Shown here: piece after piece, positions 27,276 through 35,996 of the stretch | Numbering within the stretch: position 1 is the stretch's first letter | How the letters are laid out: each line of letters begins with the position of its first letter | DNA from: JACVRW01 sp963820315 | Lineage (GTDB): Bacteria > Actinomycetota > Thermoleophilia > Solirubrobacterales > Thermoleophilaceae | Length of the DNA stretch: 64,000 bases | NCBI GenBank assembly: GCA_963820315.1 | Contig: CAWFZK010000034.1 | Coordinates: 111,224 to 175,223, forward strand | Reading direction: 5' to 3' | Position numbers and translations under genes: made by a program | Notes under the pieces: model-generated | The model's input: only the letters and a program-made list of their open reading frames with translations | The model's database searches: none | What the model was told of the DNA's origin: nothing

Positions 27276-27752
27276 TCAGTCCTCCCATTCCCGGCCGGGG
27301 AGCCGGGTCGTGACCTCTTGGAGCAGCCAGCCGTTGCCATCCGGATCGCTGAACGACGCGAGCGCGAAATACGAGCGCCCTGGCACCGACTCGAGGCCCG
27401 GGGGCCGCTGCTCGAACACTTCGCTGACGTCCACGCCGCGGCTGATGAGATCGGCCCGGGCGGCGTCGATGTCCTCGACCACCAGCTCCAAACCCTGAAG
27501 GGAGCCAGGCTCGGCTGTGGTGATGCCCGTGCCGAAGTGGATCGAGCACTGCGAGCGGGGCGGCGTGAACTGCAACGCCCGGAAGTCATCGCCGGCGGCC
27601 AGGTCTGCGTCCAGCCGCCATCCGAGGCTCTGGTAGAAGCTCTTTGCCCGATCGACGTCGGAGACGGGCAACGTCACCACCTCGAGCTTCATGTCGATCG
27701 TCCCCACTTCCGGGACTTCCGTCGAGGTACCGATGCTCTCGCCAGTGCTCAT
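27276..27752 (-). CDS. VOC-superfamily protein (glyoxalase/bleomycin-resistance type)
   Basis: 158 residues. A beta-alpha-beta3 unit begins at LEVVTLPVSDVDRAKSFYQS near residue 25, with the second unit at LELVVEDIDAARADLISRG and the end FSDPDGNGWLLQEV. Metal ligands (His/Glu) are not complete on the first strand, so it may be a binding rather than catalytic member. The first 20 residues are a variable extension from the ATG at 27752. Confidence 0.8.
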   Translation of the reverse strand: MSTGESIGTSTEVPEVGTIDMKLEVVTLPVSDVDRAKSFYQSLGWRLDADLAAGDDFRALQFTPPRSQCSIHFGTGITTAEPGSLQGLELVVEDIDAARADLISRGVDVSEVFEQRPPGLESVPGRSYFALASFSDPDGNGWLLQEVTTRLPGREWED

Positions 27753-28127
27753 GTTGACCTCCGTCGGTCGGGCGCGCCATAACAGGGCGACGCCGGGCCC
27801 ACCGACCCGTGCAGTGCGCGCCGACGACGGCTAGAACGTCGACGCTCCGCCAGCCTGGGCGGCGGGAATGAGCACGAGCCCGCGTTCCTAGTCGCCCCCT
27901 CGGTCAATCCCGACCGAGGACGCTGCCTCGGGGTGGGACCCACTCTCCTCTTCCGGGGGCGAAAGTCAAGGAGTCCGACGGCTTCCGCTACGGCGGCTCG
28001 AACTAACGCACACGCGGGCATAACACCAGCCCCCCCGCGGAACCAACGGGCCCTCCAGCCGCAGGGCCCGTCCGCATCGGCCTCAGCTAAGGCGCCGCCT
28101 CTCCCAAGACCGAAACCTTCAGTCAGC
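27753..28127. other. gene-free region with strong hairpin
   Basis: No protein is recognised. A perfect 9-bp hairpin, ACGGGCCCT and AGGGCCCGT around an 8-base loop, lies at 28046-28071. Together with the terminator at 28128 it gives the look of a short structured transcript on the plus strand. See findings. Confidence 0.35.
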
Positions 28128-28150
28128 CCCCGAGAAATCGGGGTTTTCTT
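28128..28150 (+). terminator. rho-independent terminator
   Basis: CCCCGA and TCGGGG pair around a GAAA tetraloop, followed by TTTTCTTT. It is well formed on the plus strand, yet no plus-strand gene ends upstream of it within the gene-free region. Confidence 0.7.
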
Positions 28151-28217
28151 TACAGCGCCTCACGCGGCGGTCCCAGGAGCGGGGAGTTGTGCGTTCGCGC
28201 CCTCCCACTCTCCGGGG

Positions 28218-28223
28218 GATACT
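28218..28223 (+). promoter_or_regulatory. -10-like box GATACT
   Basis: GGGGGATACTGAGC, ending 9 nt before the ATG at 28233; identical in position to copy 2 at 35982. Confidence 0.45.
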
Positions 28224-28232
28224 GAGCTGGCG

Positions 28233-28628
28233 ATGTCGCAGGAGAATGTGGAGATCGTGCGCAGGTCCGTCGACCATTGGAACGAGACCGGCGAGCCGCT
28301 CTGGGAGCTGCTGCATCCCGACATCGAGTACGTCATGGACCCTCCCGCGTCGCTGGCCGGGACCTATCGCGGGCTCGCGCAGTTCAAGTGGCTCAATAGC
28401 CGTGGGGCCAAGCTCTTTGACGAGTTCCGCTACGAAGTGGACGAGTTGGTCCCTGCTGGCGATCTCGTCGTCAGCCTAGGCGGCATTCGCATGCGCGGCG
28501 CGCTCAGCGGTGCGAGTGACGTCCAGGGGGGCTGCGGTGTGTGGGAGCTGAGGGACGGGCGCATAGTCCGCGTTCGGATGTATTTCGATCGCGAAGAGGC
28601 CCTCCGTGACGCCGGGCTTGCGGAGTAG
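28233..28628 (+). CDS. NTF2/SnoaL-like domain protein (duplicated copy 1)
   Basis: 131 residues. MSQENVEIVRRSVDHWNETG, LHPDIEYVMDPPASLAGTYRG, FDEFRYEVDELVPAGDLVV, and CGVWELRDGRIVRVRMYFDR follow the family fold. It is nearly the same as the protein at 35997, the differences being mainly in the first third. Function unknown. Confidence 0.78.
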   Translation: MSQENVEIVRRSVDHWNETGEPLWELLHPDIEYVMDPPASLAGTYRGLAQFKWLNSRGAKLFDEFRYEVDELVPAGDLVVSLGGIRMRGALSGASDVQGGCGVWELRDGRIVRVRMYFDREEALRDAGLAE

Positions 28629-28631
28629 GCA

Positions 28632-28790
28632 ATGTCGCAGGAGAACGTGGAGCCCCCTGGGCGCATGCTCGCCTAGCTCTCCGCCGAGGACATGGACTGG
28701 GACGCGCTCTCCGAACTCGTCGCTCCCGACATGGTCTGGGAGGTGCGCTCCGATTTTCCCGACGCCGCGTTCTCCGAATTACTACGCGTC
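28632..28790 (+). pseudogene. truncated NTF2/SnoaL-like remnant
   Basis: Starts MSQENVEPPGRMLA and then hits an in-frame TAG. After that, LSAEDMDWDALSELVAPDMVWEVRSDFPDAAFS is readable family sequence. The second half is missing, replaced by the end of the convergent DUF1579 gene. It occupies the place that an intact NTF2 gene holds at 36399 after copy 2. Confidence 0.7.
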
Positions 28791-28795
28791 GGGCG

Positions 28796-29277
28796 CTACT
28801 CGAGCCTCGTCCCGGCGATGTCGTAGGGGACGTTCACCGTCTCATCTGCACCGGGATTGGGGCGCCAGCCACCGGAGAGACTGTCGCGGTTCTCCCCGAA
28901 CTGTCCCGTGTAGGTCGCGTCGAGCGGCCCGTATGAGACCGAGATGGTCATCGCGCGGTCCTCGACCTGCCACTTGTAGGGGAGCGGCTCCGGAGACATG
29001 TTCGAGAAGACATACGACTTGAACGCGCCGGTCTCAGGGTCGTAGCCGATGAGCTCCAAGCTGTCGATCTCGGCGAAGCCCGCGAAGTCCAGCTTCACGC
29101 GCTGCTGCAAGAAGAAGCCGCCAGGCAGCCACTCGTAGCTGGCCTCGCCGACGATGTTCTCCTCGTCCGAACCGACCAAGTGCCCTTTCAGTCCCCATCC
29201 CCGACGAGGAAGTCCAGCCGCTTCATCGTGGGATCGGGCTGCGGCAGCTGCGTCGGTGGGGCGGCGTCGTCGTCCAT
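28796..29277 (-). pseudogene. DUF1579-type protein, one frame break
   Basis: The first 26 residues (from ATG 29277 after AAAGGAGAGGAGA) run through DPTMKRLDFLVGD. One base is missing near 29199, and the frame resumes as WGLKGHLVGSDEEN, followed by GEASYEWLPGGFFLQQRV, LELIGYDPETGAFKSYVFSN and a C-terminal FGENRDSLSGGWRP. This matches the calycin-like DUF1579 fold (about 160 residues). Function unknown. An upstream C-terminal fragment (ending ILEAVRGLN) precedes it on the same strand but is too short to name. Confidence 0.6.
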
Positions 29278-29429
29278 GGGATTGGTCTCCTCTCCTTTGC
29301 GTTTGTCCCCTTAGTTCAGACCGCGCACCGCCTCAAGAATCGTCGCGAGCCCCTCATCCGATCCGGGCTCAAGCTGCGCCGTCGTCGTGCGCGCCACGGT
29401 GCTGCTCAGCCACGCGCGCGGCCACGGCG

Positions 29430-29600
29430 ACTCGCCGCTCACTACCCGACATCGCCGACGACACGCCGCGGCTGCGCTACGCGCTCGAGTGCTGGACCGG
29501 ACTCAACCGCTCCGCCACCCGCCGCTGGCTACAAGGCGAAGCCACCCGCGAACAGACCCACGAACTGATCGCCTCAACACTCGAGAGTCCCTTCGGCACC
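29430..29600 (+). pseudogene. C-terminal fragment of a TetR-type regulator
   Basis: Reads DDTPRLRYALECWTGLNRSA then RRWLQGEATREQTHELIAST, which resembles the ligand-binding domain end of TetR/AcrR regulators. No helix-turn-helix or start codon is present upstream. A remnant only. Confidence 0.4.
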
Positions 29601-29742
29601 CCACCCAAGCCAAACCGGCGCAGCGCCCTCGCTGAGCAGAGAACCGTTCGGTCCCAGCAGCGGCGACGCTGCCAGCGCCTGACGCGCAAAGCCACCATCG
29701 CTTCCACCTTCCCTGCGCAGTCCGGGTCCGAGCGGAGCGGAC

Positions 29743-29773
29743 TGCTGCCTTCCATGCAGTGCAGCACTTCCGC
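29743..29773 (+). repeat. dispersed TCCATGCA repeat, copy A
   Basis: Contains TGCTGC, then CTTCCATGCAGT, then GCAGCACTTCCGC, giving a possible 6-bp hairpin. It closely matches the reverse complement of 55904-55936. Confidence 0.45.
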
Positions 29774-29852
29774 TTGTCGCCAAAGCAGCAGTGGTCGGGC
29801 CGATCTAGGGCTCGCCAAGCGACGCCGGGTGCCGATACTCGGACGCGGTCAC

Positions 29853-31049
29853 CTAGCGGAGTGACCGGAACGCCGCGCGAACCTCGCTGGCAAACACATC
29901 GGGCTCCTCCCATGCGGCGAAGTGGCCGCCCTTGTCGACCTCGTTGAAATAGATGAGGTTGGGGTAGACCGCCTCCGCCCAGCTGCGCGGGGCCCGGAAG
30001 ATCTCGTCGGGGAACGTGGTGAAGCCGACCGGCAGCGAGGCCTCCGGAGGGGCTTGGCCGGCCGCACGCGCCGCGGCTTGTCCGCTCTCCCAGTACTCCC
30101 GGGCTGCCGAGGCGCCGGTGCCCGTGAGCCAGTACAGCGTGATGTTGTCGACCAGGTGGTCCCGGGTGAGATTGCCGGTCGGCTGGCCGTCGACGAAGGC
30201 GCGGGAGATCTTGTAGTAGCTGTCGGTGTCGTGGTCGAGCATCCAGGCCGCCAGGGCGACGGGTGAATCCAGCAGGGCGTACCCGATCGTCTGCGGCCGG
30301 GTGGCCTGCTCCAGGAAGTAGCCGAAGCCGCTCGCCCTGAAGGTGGCCTCCGCGTCCAGCGCCGCGCGCTCCTGCTCGGACTCCGCCGGCAGCTGGTCTT
30401 TGATGGCCAGCGCCGCCGCGAGCAGGTTGATGTGGATCCCGATCAGGCCCTCGGTTGCCTGACGCGCCATCGCGTCGCTGACGGCGGCGCCCACGTCGCC
30501 GCCCTGGGCGACATAGCGGGTGTAGCCGAGCCGGGGCATGAGCTCCCCCCACGCGCGAGCGATGCGGCTGTGATCCCAGCCGAGCTCCCGAGGCTCTCCC
30601 GAGAAGCCGTAGCCGGGCAACGACGGCATGACCAGGTGGAACGCGTCCTCGGCGTCGCCGCCGTGCGCGGTCGGGTCGGTTAGTGGGCCGACAGTCTCGA
30701 GCAACTCGACGACCGAGCCTGGCCAGCCGTGCGTCATGATCAGCGGCAGCGCGTTCTCGTGCGCCGACTTCACGTGGATGAAGTGGATGTCCACGCCGTC
30801 GATCTCGGTAATGAACTGCGGTAGCGCGTTCAGTCGCGCCTCGCACGCCCGCCAGTCGTGCTCCGTCGTCCAGTAGCGGGCGAGCGCCTGGATCGTCGCC
30901 AGTTGCACGCCCTGCGACCGATCGTCGACGAGCTCCTCAGAAGGCAAGCGGGTCGCCTCGATCCGGCGTCGCAGCTCAGCGAGCTCCTCTTCGGGAATCT
31001 CGACCTGGAAAGGACGTACGTCGGTGCCGGTCTCGGCGGCAGTACCCAT
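29853..31049 (-). CDS. epoxide hydrolase (EHN-domain, juvenile-hormone-type)
   Basis: 398-residue soluble epoxide hydrolase. The N-terminal EHN domain (FQVEIPEEELAELRRRI) covers residues 12-110. The catalytic domain has oxyanion THGWPGSVVE, the nucleophilic Asp in YVAQGGDVGAAVS near residue 185, lid tyrosines around YYKISRAF, and catalytic His in DKGGHFAAWEEP near residue 375. It would open epoxides to diols. The ATG at 31049 has GGAGG upstream. Intact. It belongs with the detoxification-type enzymes of this block. Confidence 0.92.
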   Translation of the reverse strand: MGTAAETGTDVRPFQVEIPEEELAELRRRIEATRLPSEELVDDRSQGVQLATIQALARYWTTEHDWRACEARLNALPQFITEIDGVDIHFIHVKSAHENALPLIMTHGWPGSVVELLETVGPLTDPTAHGGDAEDAFHLVMPSLPGYGFSGEPRELGWDHSRIARAWGELMPRLGYTRYVAQGGDVGAAVSDAMARQATEGLIGIHINLLAAALAIKDQLPAESEQERAALDAEATFRASGFGYFLEQATRPQTIGYALLDSPVALAAWMLDHDTDSYYKISRAFVDGQPTGNLTRDHLVDNITLYWLTGTGASAAREYWESGQAAARAAGQAPPEASLPVGFTTFPDEIFRAPRSWAEAVYPNLIYFNEVDKGGHFAAWEEPDVFASEVRAAFRSLR

Positions 31050-31180
31050 GACAACCTCCGCTTCGGGAGTGGACGCTGAGCCTCACGAGGATCTCCTTCA
31101 AGAGCTCCGTCGGACGCCGCCCGCGACGCCGGAGACCCTACCCCCCGGAGGCGTGACGTGACGTCCCCCTCGCCGTGACG

Positions 31181-31210
31181 CTGCTGCTCTCCATGCAAAG
31201 CGGGCGTCCG
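31181..31210 (+). repeat. dispersed TCCATGCA repeat, copy B
   Basis: Shares an identical 19-nt core (TCCATGCAAAGCGGGCGTC) with copy C at 35379-35397. It lies in non-coding sequence upstream of the epoxide hydrolase. Confidence 0.5.
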
Positions 31211-31308
31211 CCGACAACGTCCCTTTCGGCGATCAAGCCGACGCAGATAGATGTCTCATCGGCGGCGGCGCCGTTACCAGTGCGCCGGGCAGCCGGGGCC
31301 TGCAGGGC

Positions 31309-31609
31309 CTAACGGGATTCGCTTCCGAGCCGCGTGAGGTACTGGTGCTCCCGGCACCACGGCCGGCAGTAGTTCTGGTTCCTGCGGACGGCGTGAACGC
31401 CTGCCCGCATGTGCGGCACGTTCGTTCGGGGATGGGGTCTCGACGGCGGGCGGCGTTCAAGCGCTCGCGATGGCGTTGCCGGTATTCCCGTTTCGCCACC
31501 GCGTGGCAACCGCGGCACCAACTGCTTAGCCCGTCCCGCGTTCGTCGTTCGGCGGGAACTCGCTGGATGACTTGCTCTGTCCGCAGTTCGCGCAGCGCTT
31601 CTCCGCCAT
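31309..31609 (-). pseudogene. zinc-knuckle protein, phage/HNH-like, two frame breaks
   Basis: Joining three frames gives about 100 residues. MAEKRCANCGQSKSSSEFPP comes first, then SSWCRGCHAVAKREYRQRHR after a break near 31540, then ERTCRTCGQAFTP, and after a break near 31388 RRNQNYCRPWCREHQYL. Three or four CxxC knuckles and the spaced C..H pattern are typical of phage or HNH-associated zinc proteins, but the HNH histidines are not convincing. The function is unassigned. Confidence 0.55.
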
Positions 31610-31683
31610 CGGCGCGAAGTGTTCCACCGCGATCCGAGGCGACGGGCGCCAGCACGCCGAACAACCGCGGGTCACGACCGAGT

Positions 31684-31892
31684 CAGGCGACTGTTGCTTT
31701 GCATGTGACAGAACCGCTGACGAGTGCTCCGACGTCTGCGTAGAAGTCGTCGTAGCCGCCCTCGACAGGGGACAGGTCCTGACCCGGCGGCACGACCGTG
31801 TAACCGGTCAGCCAATCGAGCGTGTCGTCGACCTCGGCGATCTAGCCGTCGAGCGACGCCGCGCAGTAGTACTGGACACTCAAGGCGGCCAT
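31684..31892 (-). pseudogene. DHFR/RibD-family N-terminal remnant
   Basis: From ATG 31892 it reads LSVQYYCAASLDG, an in-frame TAG, then IAEVDDTLDWLTGY and GGYDDFYADVGALVSGS. This is the start of a DHFR-like protein (usual form AASLDGYIA..DDTLDWL). Sequence after the GALV strand is lost. Confidence 0.65.
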
Positions 31893-32041
31893 CGTATCCC
31901 GTGTCCGGGGGTCACCCGAGATCGGCACCCAAGGCTTTCGCCGTCAGCGACAAGCGACGGTCGCATGCAGTGAGTCGCTGGCGGTCTCAACCCTCCGGCG
32001 GCCACGATCTCACCGTGACGTGGCTGTACCCCGTCGTGACT

Positions 32042-32962
32042 TCACTTCACGACCAGCGCGGTGATCCCGCCGACCCGCTCGCCGAGCTCGCTCCAGCTCT
32101 TGCCGCAGTCGTCGCTCTGGAGCAGCGTGCCGTCGCCCAGACCGGCGAAGAGTCGTCCGTGTCCGGTCGCGAGCGCGTAGACGTGGGCGTCGAGCGGGCC
32201 CGTGATCGCCTGCCAGGGGCCCGAGCCCTCCCAACGGTAGATCGCCGAGTCTGACGGGTGGCGCCCATGTGCCTGGTACGGGCCCGGGGCCGCCGAGACG
32301 AACCAGCGCTCCGGATCGGCCGGGTCGACGGCCAACGCCCAGGCGTAGCGGCGGTCTCGCCCGGCGTCCGCCCGGTCCCAACCGCGGCCACCGTCGCGGC
32401 TCCAGGCGGCGCCGTCGCCGCCGGCCTCATAGGCGCGCCCGGGCGCGCTCGGATGCCACGCCAGGCAGTGGACGTCGCGGGCCGCCGCGGGCCGATGATC
32501 GCTGAATGAGGCGCCGCCGTCTTCGGTGCGCATCAGCCCGCCCAGCTCGATCCCCACCAGCACTACCTCGCGATCGTGCGGGCTCGGCGCGATCCAGCGC
32601 ACGTGCGAGGTCCAGGGCCGGGGCGGATAGCTCCAGTCCGGCCGCGAAGGGATTTCTTGAAGCGCCACCAGCTCGTCCCAGCTCTCGCCACCGTCGCAGC
32701 TGCGGAACAGCCGGCTCGGCTCCGTCCCCACGTACAGGGCGCCGTCCGCCGCGCTCACCGCGACGCTGAACACGTCGGACTCCGGCAACGGCAGGTCCTC
32801 GAAGCTGTCGCCGCGGTCCGCGCTGCGCCGCAGGCCGCCTCCCCGACAGCCGACGTAGACCGTGTCGCCGTCGAGCGCCAAGCACTGCGCTCCCGAACCT
32901 TGCAGGCGCGTGTGCGCACCGAGCCTCACGAACGCGTCACCGGTCGTGGCAAACAGCTCCAT
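32042..32962 (-). CDS. BNR/Asp-box beta-propeller protein
   Basis: 306 residues with at least four Asp-box repeats: FRSCDGGESW, MRTEDGGASF, AWSRDGGRGW and LQSDDCGKSW. It is a sortilin/YCF48-like propeller; no sialidase catalytic arginines can be identified, and no signal peptide is visible. It could be a carbohydrate-binding or monitoring protein. The ATG at 32962 is preferred to an upstream TTG. Intact. Confidence 0.75.
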   Translation of the reverse strand: MELFATTGDAFVRLGAHTRLQGSGAQCLALDGDTVYVGCRGGGLRRSADRGDSFEDLPLPESDVFSVAVSAADGALYVGTEPSRLFRSCDGGESWDELVALQEIPSRPDWSYPPRPWTSHVRWIAPSPHDREVVLVGIELGGLMRTEDGGASFSDHRPAAARDVHCLAWHPSAPGRAYEAGGDGAAWSRDGGRGWDRADAGRDRRYAWALAVDPADPERWFVSAAPGPYQAHGRHPSDSAIYRWEGSGPWQAITGPLDAHVYALATGHGRLFAGLGDGTLLQSDDCGKSWSELGERVGGITALVVK

Positions 32963-33112
32963 CTGCAACAGGATCGCGCGTCACGACGCGCGCGTGCGCG
33001 GCCAAGGAACTGTTCGCTGCGAACCCCGGTCCGGGAGTAGTGTCATCCCTGATCAGGCCGTCCCAGCGGCCGGGCGTTTGCGGTCGCGGGGGGTCTACGC
33101 GAAGGAGGACTG

Positions 33113-33541
33113 ATGACCGACGAGCAAAGTCACGAGTTCACCCGCGCGCTGTACGGCTGGATTACGCATACCGAGCTATCGAGCAGCGACCCCGAGGCCA
33201 CCCGCGAATGGTGCGCCGAGGTGCTCGGCTGGAAATTCCAACCCCCGTTTCCAAGCCCGGCTGGCGACTACCACCTATTCGCCTATTCGGACTCGGGTGG
33301 CGGCGGGATCCGGCAGACCGCGCCAGGGGAGGCGCCGGGATCGACGCCTACGGTGCATGTCGAGGACACCCAGGCGGCCTACGACGCAGCCCTAGCCGCC
33401 GGCGCCGAGTCGGTGAACCCGCCCGAGACGGTCATGGAGGGGGTCCGCATCGCCATGGTCCGGGCACCCGGCGGACTACTCATCGGGTTCTCCGGGCCGA
33501 CCGACCGGCCGAACGGCGAGCGCGATTCGCCGGGACGTTGA
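33113..33541 (+). CDS. VOC-superfamily protein
   Basis: 142 residues. WITHTELSSSDPEATREWCA starts the first module, FAYSDSGGGGIRQ ends it, and TVHVEDTQAAYDAALAAGAE starts the second, finishing with MVRAPGGLLIGFSGP. It resembles the PhnB/YdeE-type glyoxalases that bind small molecules. The ATG has GAAGGAGG seven bases upstream. Substrate unknown. Confidence 0.78.
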   Translation: MTDEQSHEFTRALYGWITHTELSSSDPEATREWCAEVLGWKFQPPFPSPAGDYHLFAYSDSGGGGIRQTAPGEAPGSTPTVHVEDTQAAYDAALAAGAESVNPPETVMEGVRIAMVRAPGGLLIGFSGPTDRPNGERDSPGR

Positions 33542-33614
33542 GTCGCTATCGCAATGCGCGAAAAGCAGCACTCGACTCGGGCGTGGCAGTTCGTTTGCAG
33601 CGGCGGCCCAGCGT

Positions 33615-33758
33615 CTAGTCGCCTCCGACGACCCGCAACTTCGGCATGTTCTGCTCAGCCTTCAAGATCGCCACCTGCCACTCCCCTGGCAGATCCTCGA
33701 AGTCGTCCGCCTTGAGTAGCGCCTCGCGGAACTCCCGACGCTGCTGGTCGGACCTCAT
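33615..33758 (-). CDS. small acidic protein
   Basis: 47 residues: MRSDQQRREFREALLKADDF, then EDLPGEWQVAILKAEQNM, ending PKLRVVGGD. AGGAG lies directly before the ATG. Sequence character is protein-like (amphipathic helix, codon bias as neighbours). Not recognised. Confidence 0.45.
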   Translation of the reverse strand: MRSDQQRREFREALLKADDFEDLPGEWQVAILKAEQNMPKLRVVGGD

Positions 33759-33914
33759 CTCCTATAACGGCGGGTGGAGACAGCCTTCCCGACGCGGCGG
33801 CTCAGCTCGGCGCTCGCCATCCCCGCAGCCTAATCCTGGGAACTCGCCGTCGGCCGTAAACCCCTTGCCGCCAGCCGACACCGGTGGTTCGAGCGCTGTC
33901 GCTTTTCGTCCATC

Positions 33915-35082
33915 TCAGCAGCGCGCGGCGTTCGAACCGGTGCCGCCAAGACGGCTCCTCTGCCGCAAAGCAGGAGTGTCACCCGGCGCTCCTGCGCGTC
34001 GTCCAACGCGACAGTCATCGGCGCGGCACCGGAGCTCGAAGGCCTCACCGGCACTTCCCAGCGCGCGGTTGCGCCTGAGCTGCGCCGAGCAGCTGTCGAT
34101 GTCGAAGCCATCGTCTCCTGAACGGCGGGCCACATTGCCGATCAGCAGCGCACGCCGGTCGCTCTCCGCGACCCAGAAGCCGTCTTCACCGCTGGCGATC
34201 ACGACGTTTCGGCGGACGACGGTGCTTGTGCTCCCAATTGGTGGGTCGTCGATCCCGAGCCGGATGCCGTCATGACGCACGCCGACGACCACGTTGCGGG
34301 CCACCACGTTGCGGCGACCCTTCTCGATCGCGATCCCCTCGCCCCCACCGACAACGCGGTTGCCGGCGATCACGTTGCGGCTGCCCGGCCCGACGACGAT
34401 TCCCGTAACGCCGTCGCGAAAGCTGCGGTTGCCGCGCACCTGGTTGCCGTCGGCCTCGAGGAAGATGCCGAAGTCGGAGTTGCGCGCGACCACGTTGCGC
34501 GTGATCAGGTTGTCCGTGGAGCCCTCGATGTGCATGCCGAGCCCGTTTCTGCGGAACGAGTTGCCGACGATCCGCAGGTCGTGCGAGCCGAACACGCCCA
34601 GCCCGTCACCGTCGGGAGCCGGGTTGTCGTTGCCCGAGCTGTCGCGGATGACGGTTCGCGCGGAATCAGCGATCACGTATCCGAAGAACTGGTTCCGCGA
34701 CGAGGAGAGCTCCACCAGCCGGTTGCCGCGCACGCCGCCGACAAGCACACCGACGGCGAACCCGCGCAGCGAGCCGTTGCGCACCGTGACCCCGCCGTGG
34801 CGGTCGTTGAAGACCCCGATGTCGCAGGGCTGCCGTCGCGGGCAGCGGCGCACCGGCTTGCCGTCGCCGGAGATCGTGTGCCCGTTCAGGTCGAGCGTGA
34901 TGTTGTCCGCACCGATCACCAGGCCGTTGCTACGACATCCGGTGAGATCGCGATCGAGCGTCGTGTCGGCCGTGATCGGTGTCGCCGCAGCCGAGGGGAG
35001 CATCCTGCGCCAAGGCGCCGCCACCCGCCGCCGACGCCAGCGCAAAGGCGAGCAGACAGAGGGCCAGCCCTACTCGTCGCAT
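33915..35082 (-). pseudogene. secreted right-handed beta-helix protein, one frame break
   Basis: ATG 35082 starts a signal peptide (LALCLLAFALASAAGGGALA) and the mature start DAPLGCGDT. One extra C near 34986 shifts the frame, which resumes as ITADTTLDRDLTGC, then NGLVIGADNITLDLNGHTI. Repeated NTITRN/GI-type coils (RNVVARNSDFGIFLEADGNQ, RNVIAGNRVVGGGEGIAIEK) form a NosD/pectate-lyase-like helix. The last 40 residues lose the repeat pattern. The product would be extracellular, binding or cleaving a polysaccharide; no catalytic residues were identified. Confidence 0.72.
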
Positions 35083-35416
35083 CTAGGGATCCTTCCCAGG
35101 GCCAGTTGAGAACAGGTCTCCCCGCCAGCGGAGAGCCCCGATCACGGACCACCCTAACCGGGGACACCGAACCTCGCCACCACCCCGCCGTACCGCAGTT
35201 GCCGTATTTACCGCGCTGAAACGCCCGACGCGCCAAGCCAACATCGCTTCACCTGCTTGCGACACTCTCGGCTGAGACTCGCCTCGGACGAGGAGCAGGT
35301 ACCGGACGGCGCACGATCGGAGGCCGTGTCGCCCCTGCATCCGTGGGGAAAGCAGCGGCCACGAGCTGGCTGTTCCTATCCATGCAAAGCGGGCGTCGGG
35401 CACGCCTCGACGACTG
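35083..35416. other. gene-poor stretch
   Basis: No complete gene. A short minus-strand segment around 35275-35340 reads VRYLLLVRGESQ, which could be the first strand of a lost YCII-type protein, but support is weak. Repeat copy C is at 35371-35397. Confidence 0.3.
35371..35397 (+). repeat. dispersed TCCATGCA repeat, copy C
   Basis: Shares a 19-nt identical core with copy B at 31190-31208. Non-coding on both strands. Confidence 0.5.
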
Positions 35417-35722
35417 TCACCGGCGAGGTCCCTCAGCAACCCGCCGTCGAAGCTCCTTCGCCGCCAGGTACCTCGAGACCGACCCCGGGCTCCCGACCTC
35501 CGACCACACATCGAGCGCCACATAGAAGCCGGCGCCGGCGTCCTCCGCGATCTCCACCAACCGGTCGAACCCGGGCCCGAAACCCCGGTCATCCGTGTCG
35601 CCCCACAGACCCAAACTGTCCTGGTCGCCGCTGGCGCGGATCGCGTCGCACACCAGCCCAAGCTCACGGCGGGACGGCGCCATGCCGAGCGCCTTGAACG
35701 CCGCCGTGAGCATGGCGGTCAC
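35417..35722 (-). CDS. hypothetical protein of phage-like pair
   Basis: 101 residues, mostly helical, starting MTAMLTAAFKALGMAPSRRE; the middle is DAIRASGDQDSLGLWGD and the end WSEVGSPGSVSRYLAAKELR. Not recognised. The GTG at 35722 overlaps the stop of the upstream small gene as GTGA. The composition and pairing recall small genes of phages or integrative elements. Confidence 0.5.
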   Translation of the reverse strand: MTAMLTAAFKALGMAPSRRELGLVCDAIRASGDQDSLGLWGDTDDRGFGPGFDRLVEIAEDAGAGFYVALDVWSEVGSPGSVSRYLAAKELRRRVAEGPRR

Positions 35723-35895
35723 TGCCGCCGCGCCTCCCCCACCCGGGCGAACAACTCCGCCATCCGGGCCTCAGGAGCAACCTCGTCCTCCTGCCACATC
35801 TCGCGGAGCAGCCTGATCGCCTGGATGCGGTCCCTCTCATAGGGAGCCTCGAGCGCGATCCGTTCCAGCTCGGCCTTCGCCTCATCACGGGTCAT
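35719..35895 (-). CDS. hypothetical small helical protein
   Basis: 58 residues from the ATG at 35895: MTRDEAKAELERIALEAPYE then DRIQAIRLLREMWQEDEVA. Two long amphipathic helices resemble terminase-small-subunit or ParB-accessory fragments, but no motif decides. A TTG at 35907 would add four residues. First of a two-gene minus-strand unit. Confidence 0.5.
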   Translation of the reverse strand: MTRDEAKAELERIALEAPYERDRIQAIRLLREMWQEDEVAPEARMAELFARVGEARRQ

Positions 35896-35981
35896 TTTGT
35901 GGACCAACAGTTTTTCCGTGCCGCCTCACGTGGCGGTCCCCGGAGCGGGGAGTTCTGCGTTCGCACCCCCCTCCGGCGGGG

Positions 35982-35987
35982 GATACT
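35982..35987 (+). promoter_or_regulatory. -10-like box GATACT
   Basis: GGGGGATACTGAGCGGGCG directly precedes the ATG at 35997, with 9 nt between the box and the start. Confidence 0.45.
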
Positions 35988-35996
35988 GAGCGGGCG

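Larger units (their letters stand above)
28156..28628 (+). repeat. segmental duplication, copy 1
   Basis: About 473 bp closely similar to 35922-36395. It includes roughly 75 bp of leader (CCTCACG.GGCGGTCCC.GGAGCGGGG and TGCGTTCGC) and the complete NTF2-like gene. Both copies are followed three bases later by another NTF2-type start. Confidence 0.7.

Noticed and set aside
31170..31240. Palindromic GTGACG spacing near 31150-31180 as a promoter or operator
   Set aside because: Short repeats of TGACG without symmetry or a gene start at the right distance.
32042..32962. Calling the Asp-box protein a sialidase
   Set aside because: Asp-boxes occur in many propellers, and the arginine triad, Tyr and Glu of sialidases could not be located.
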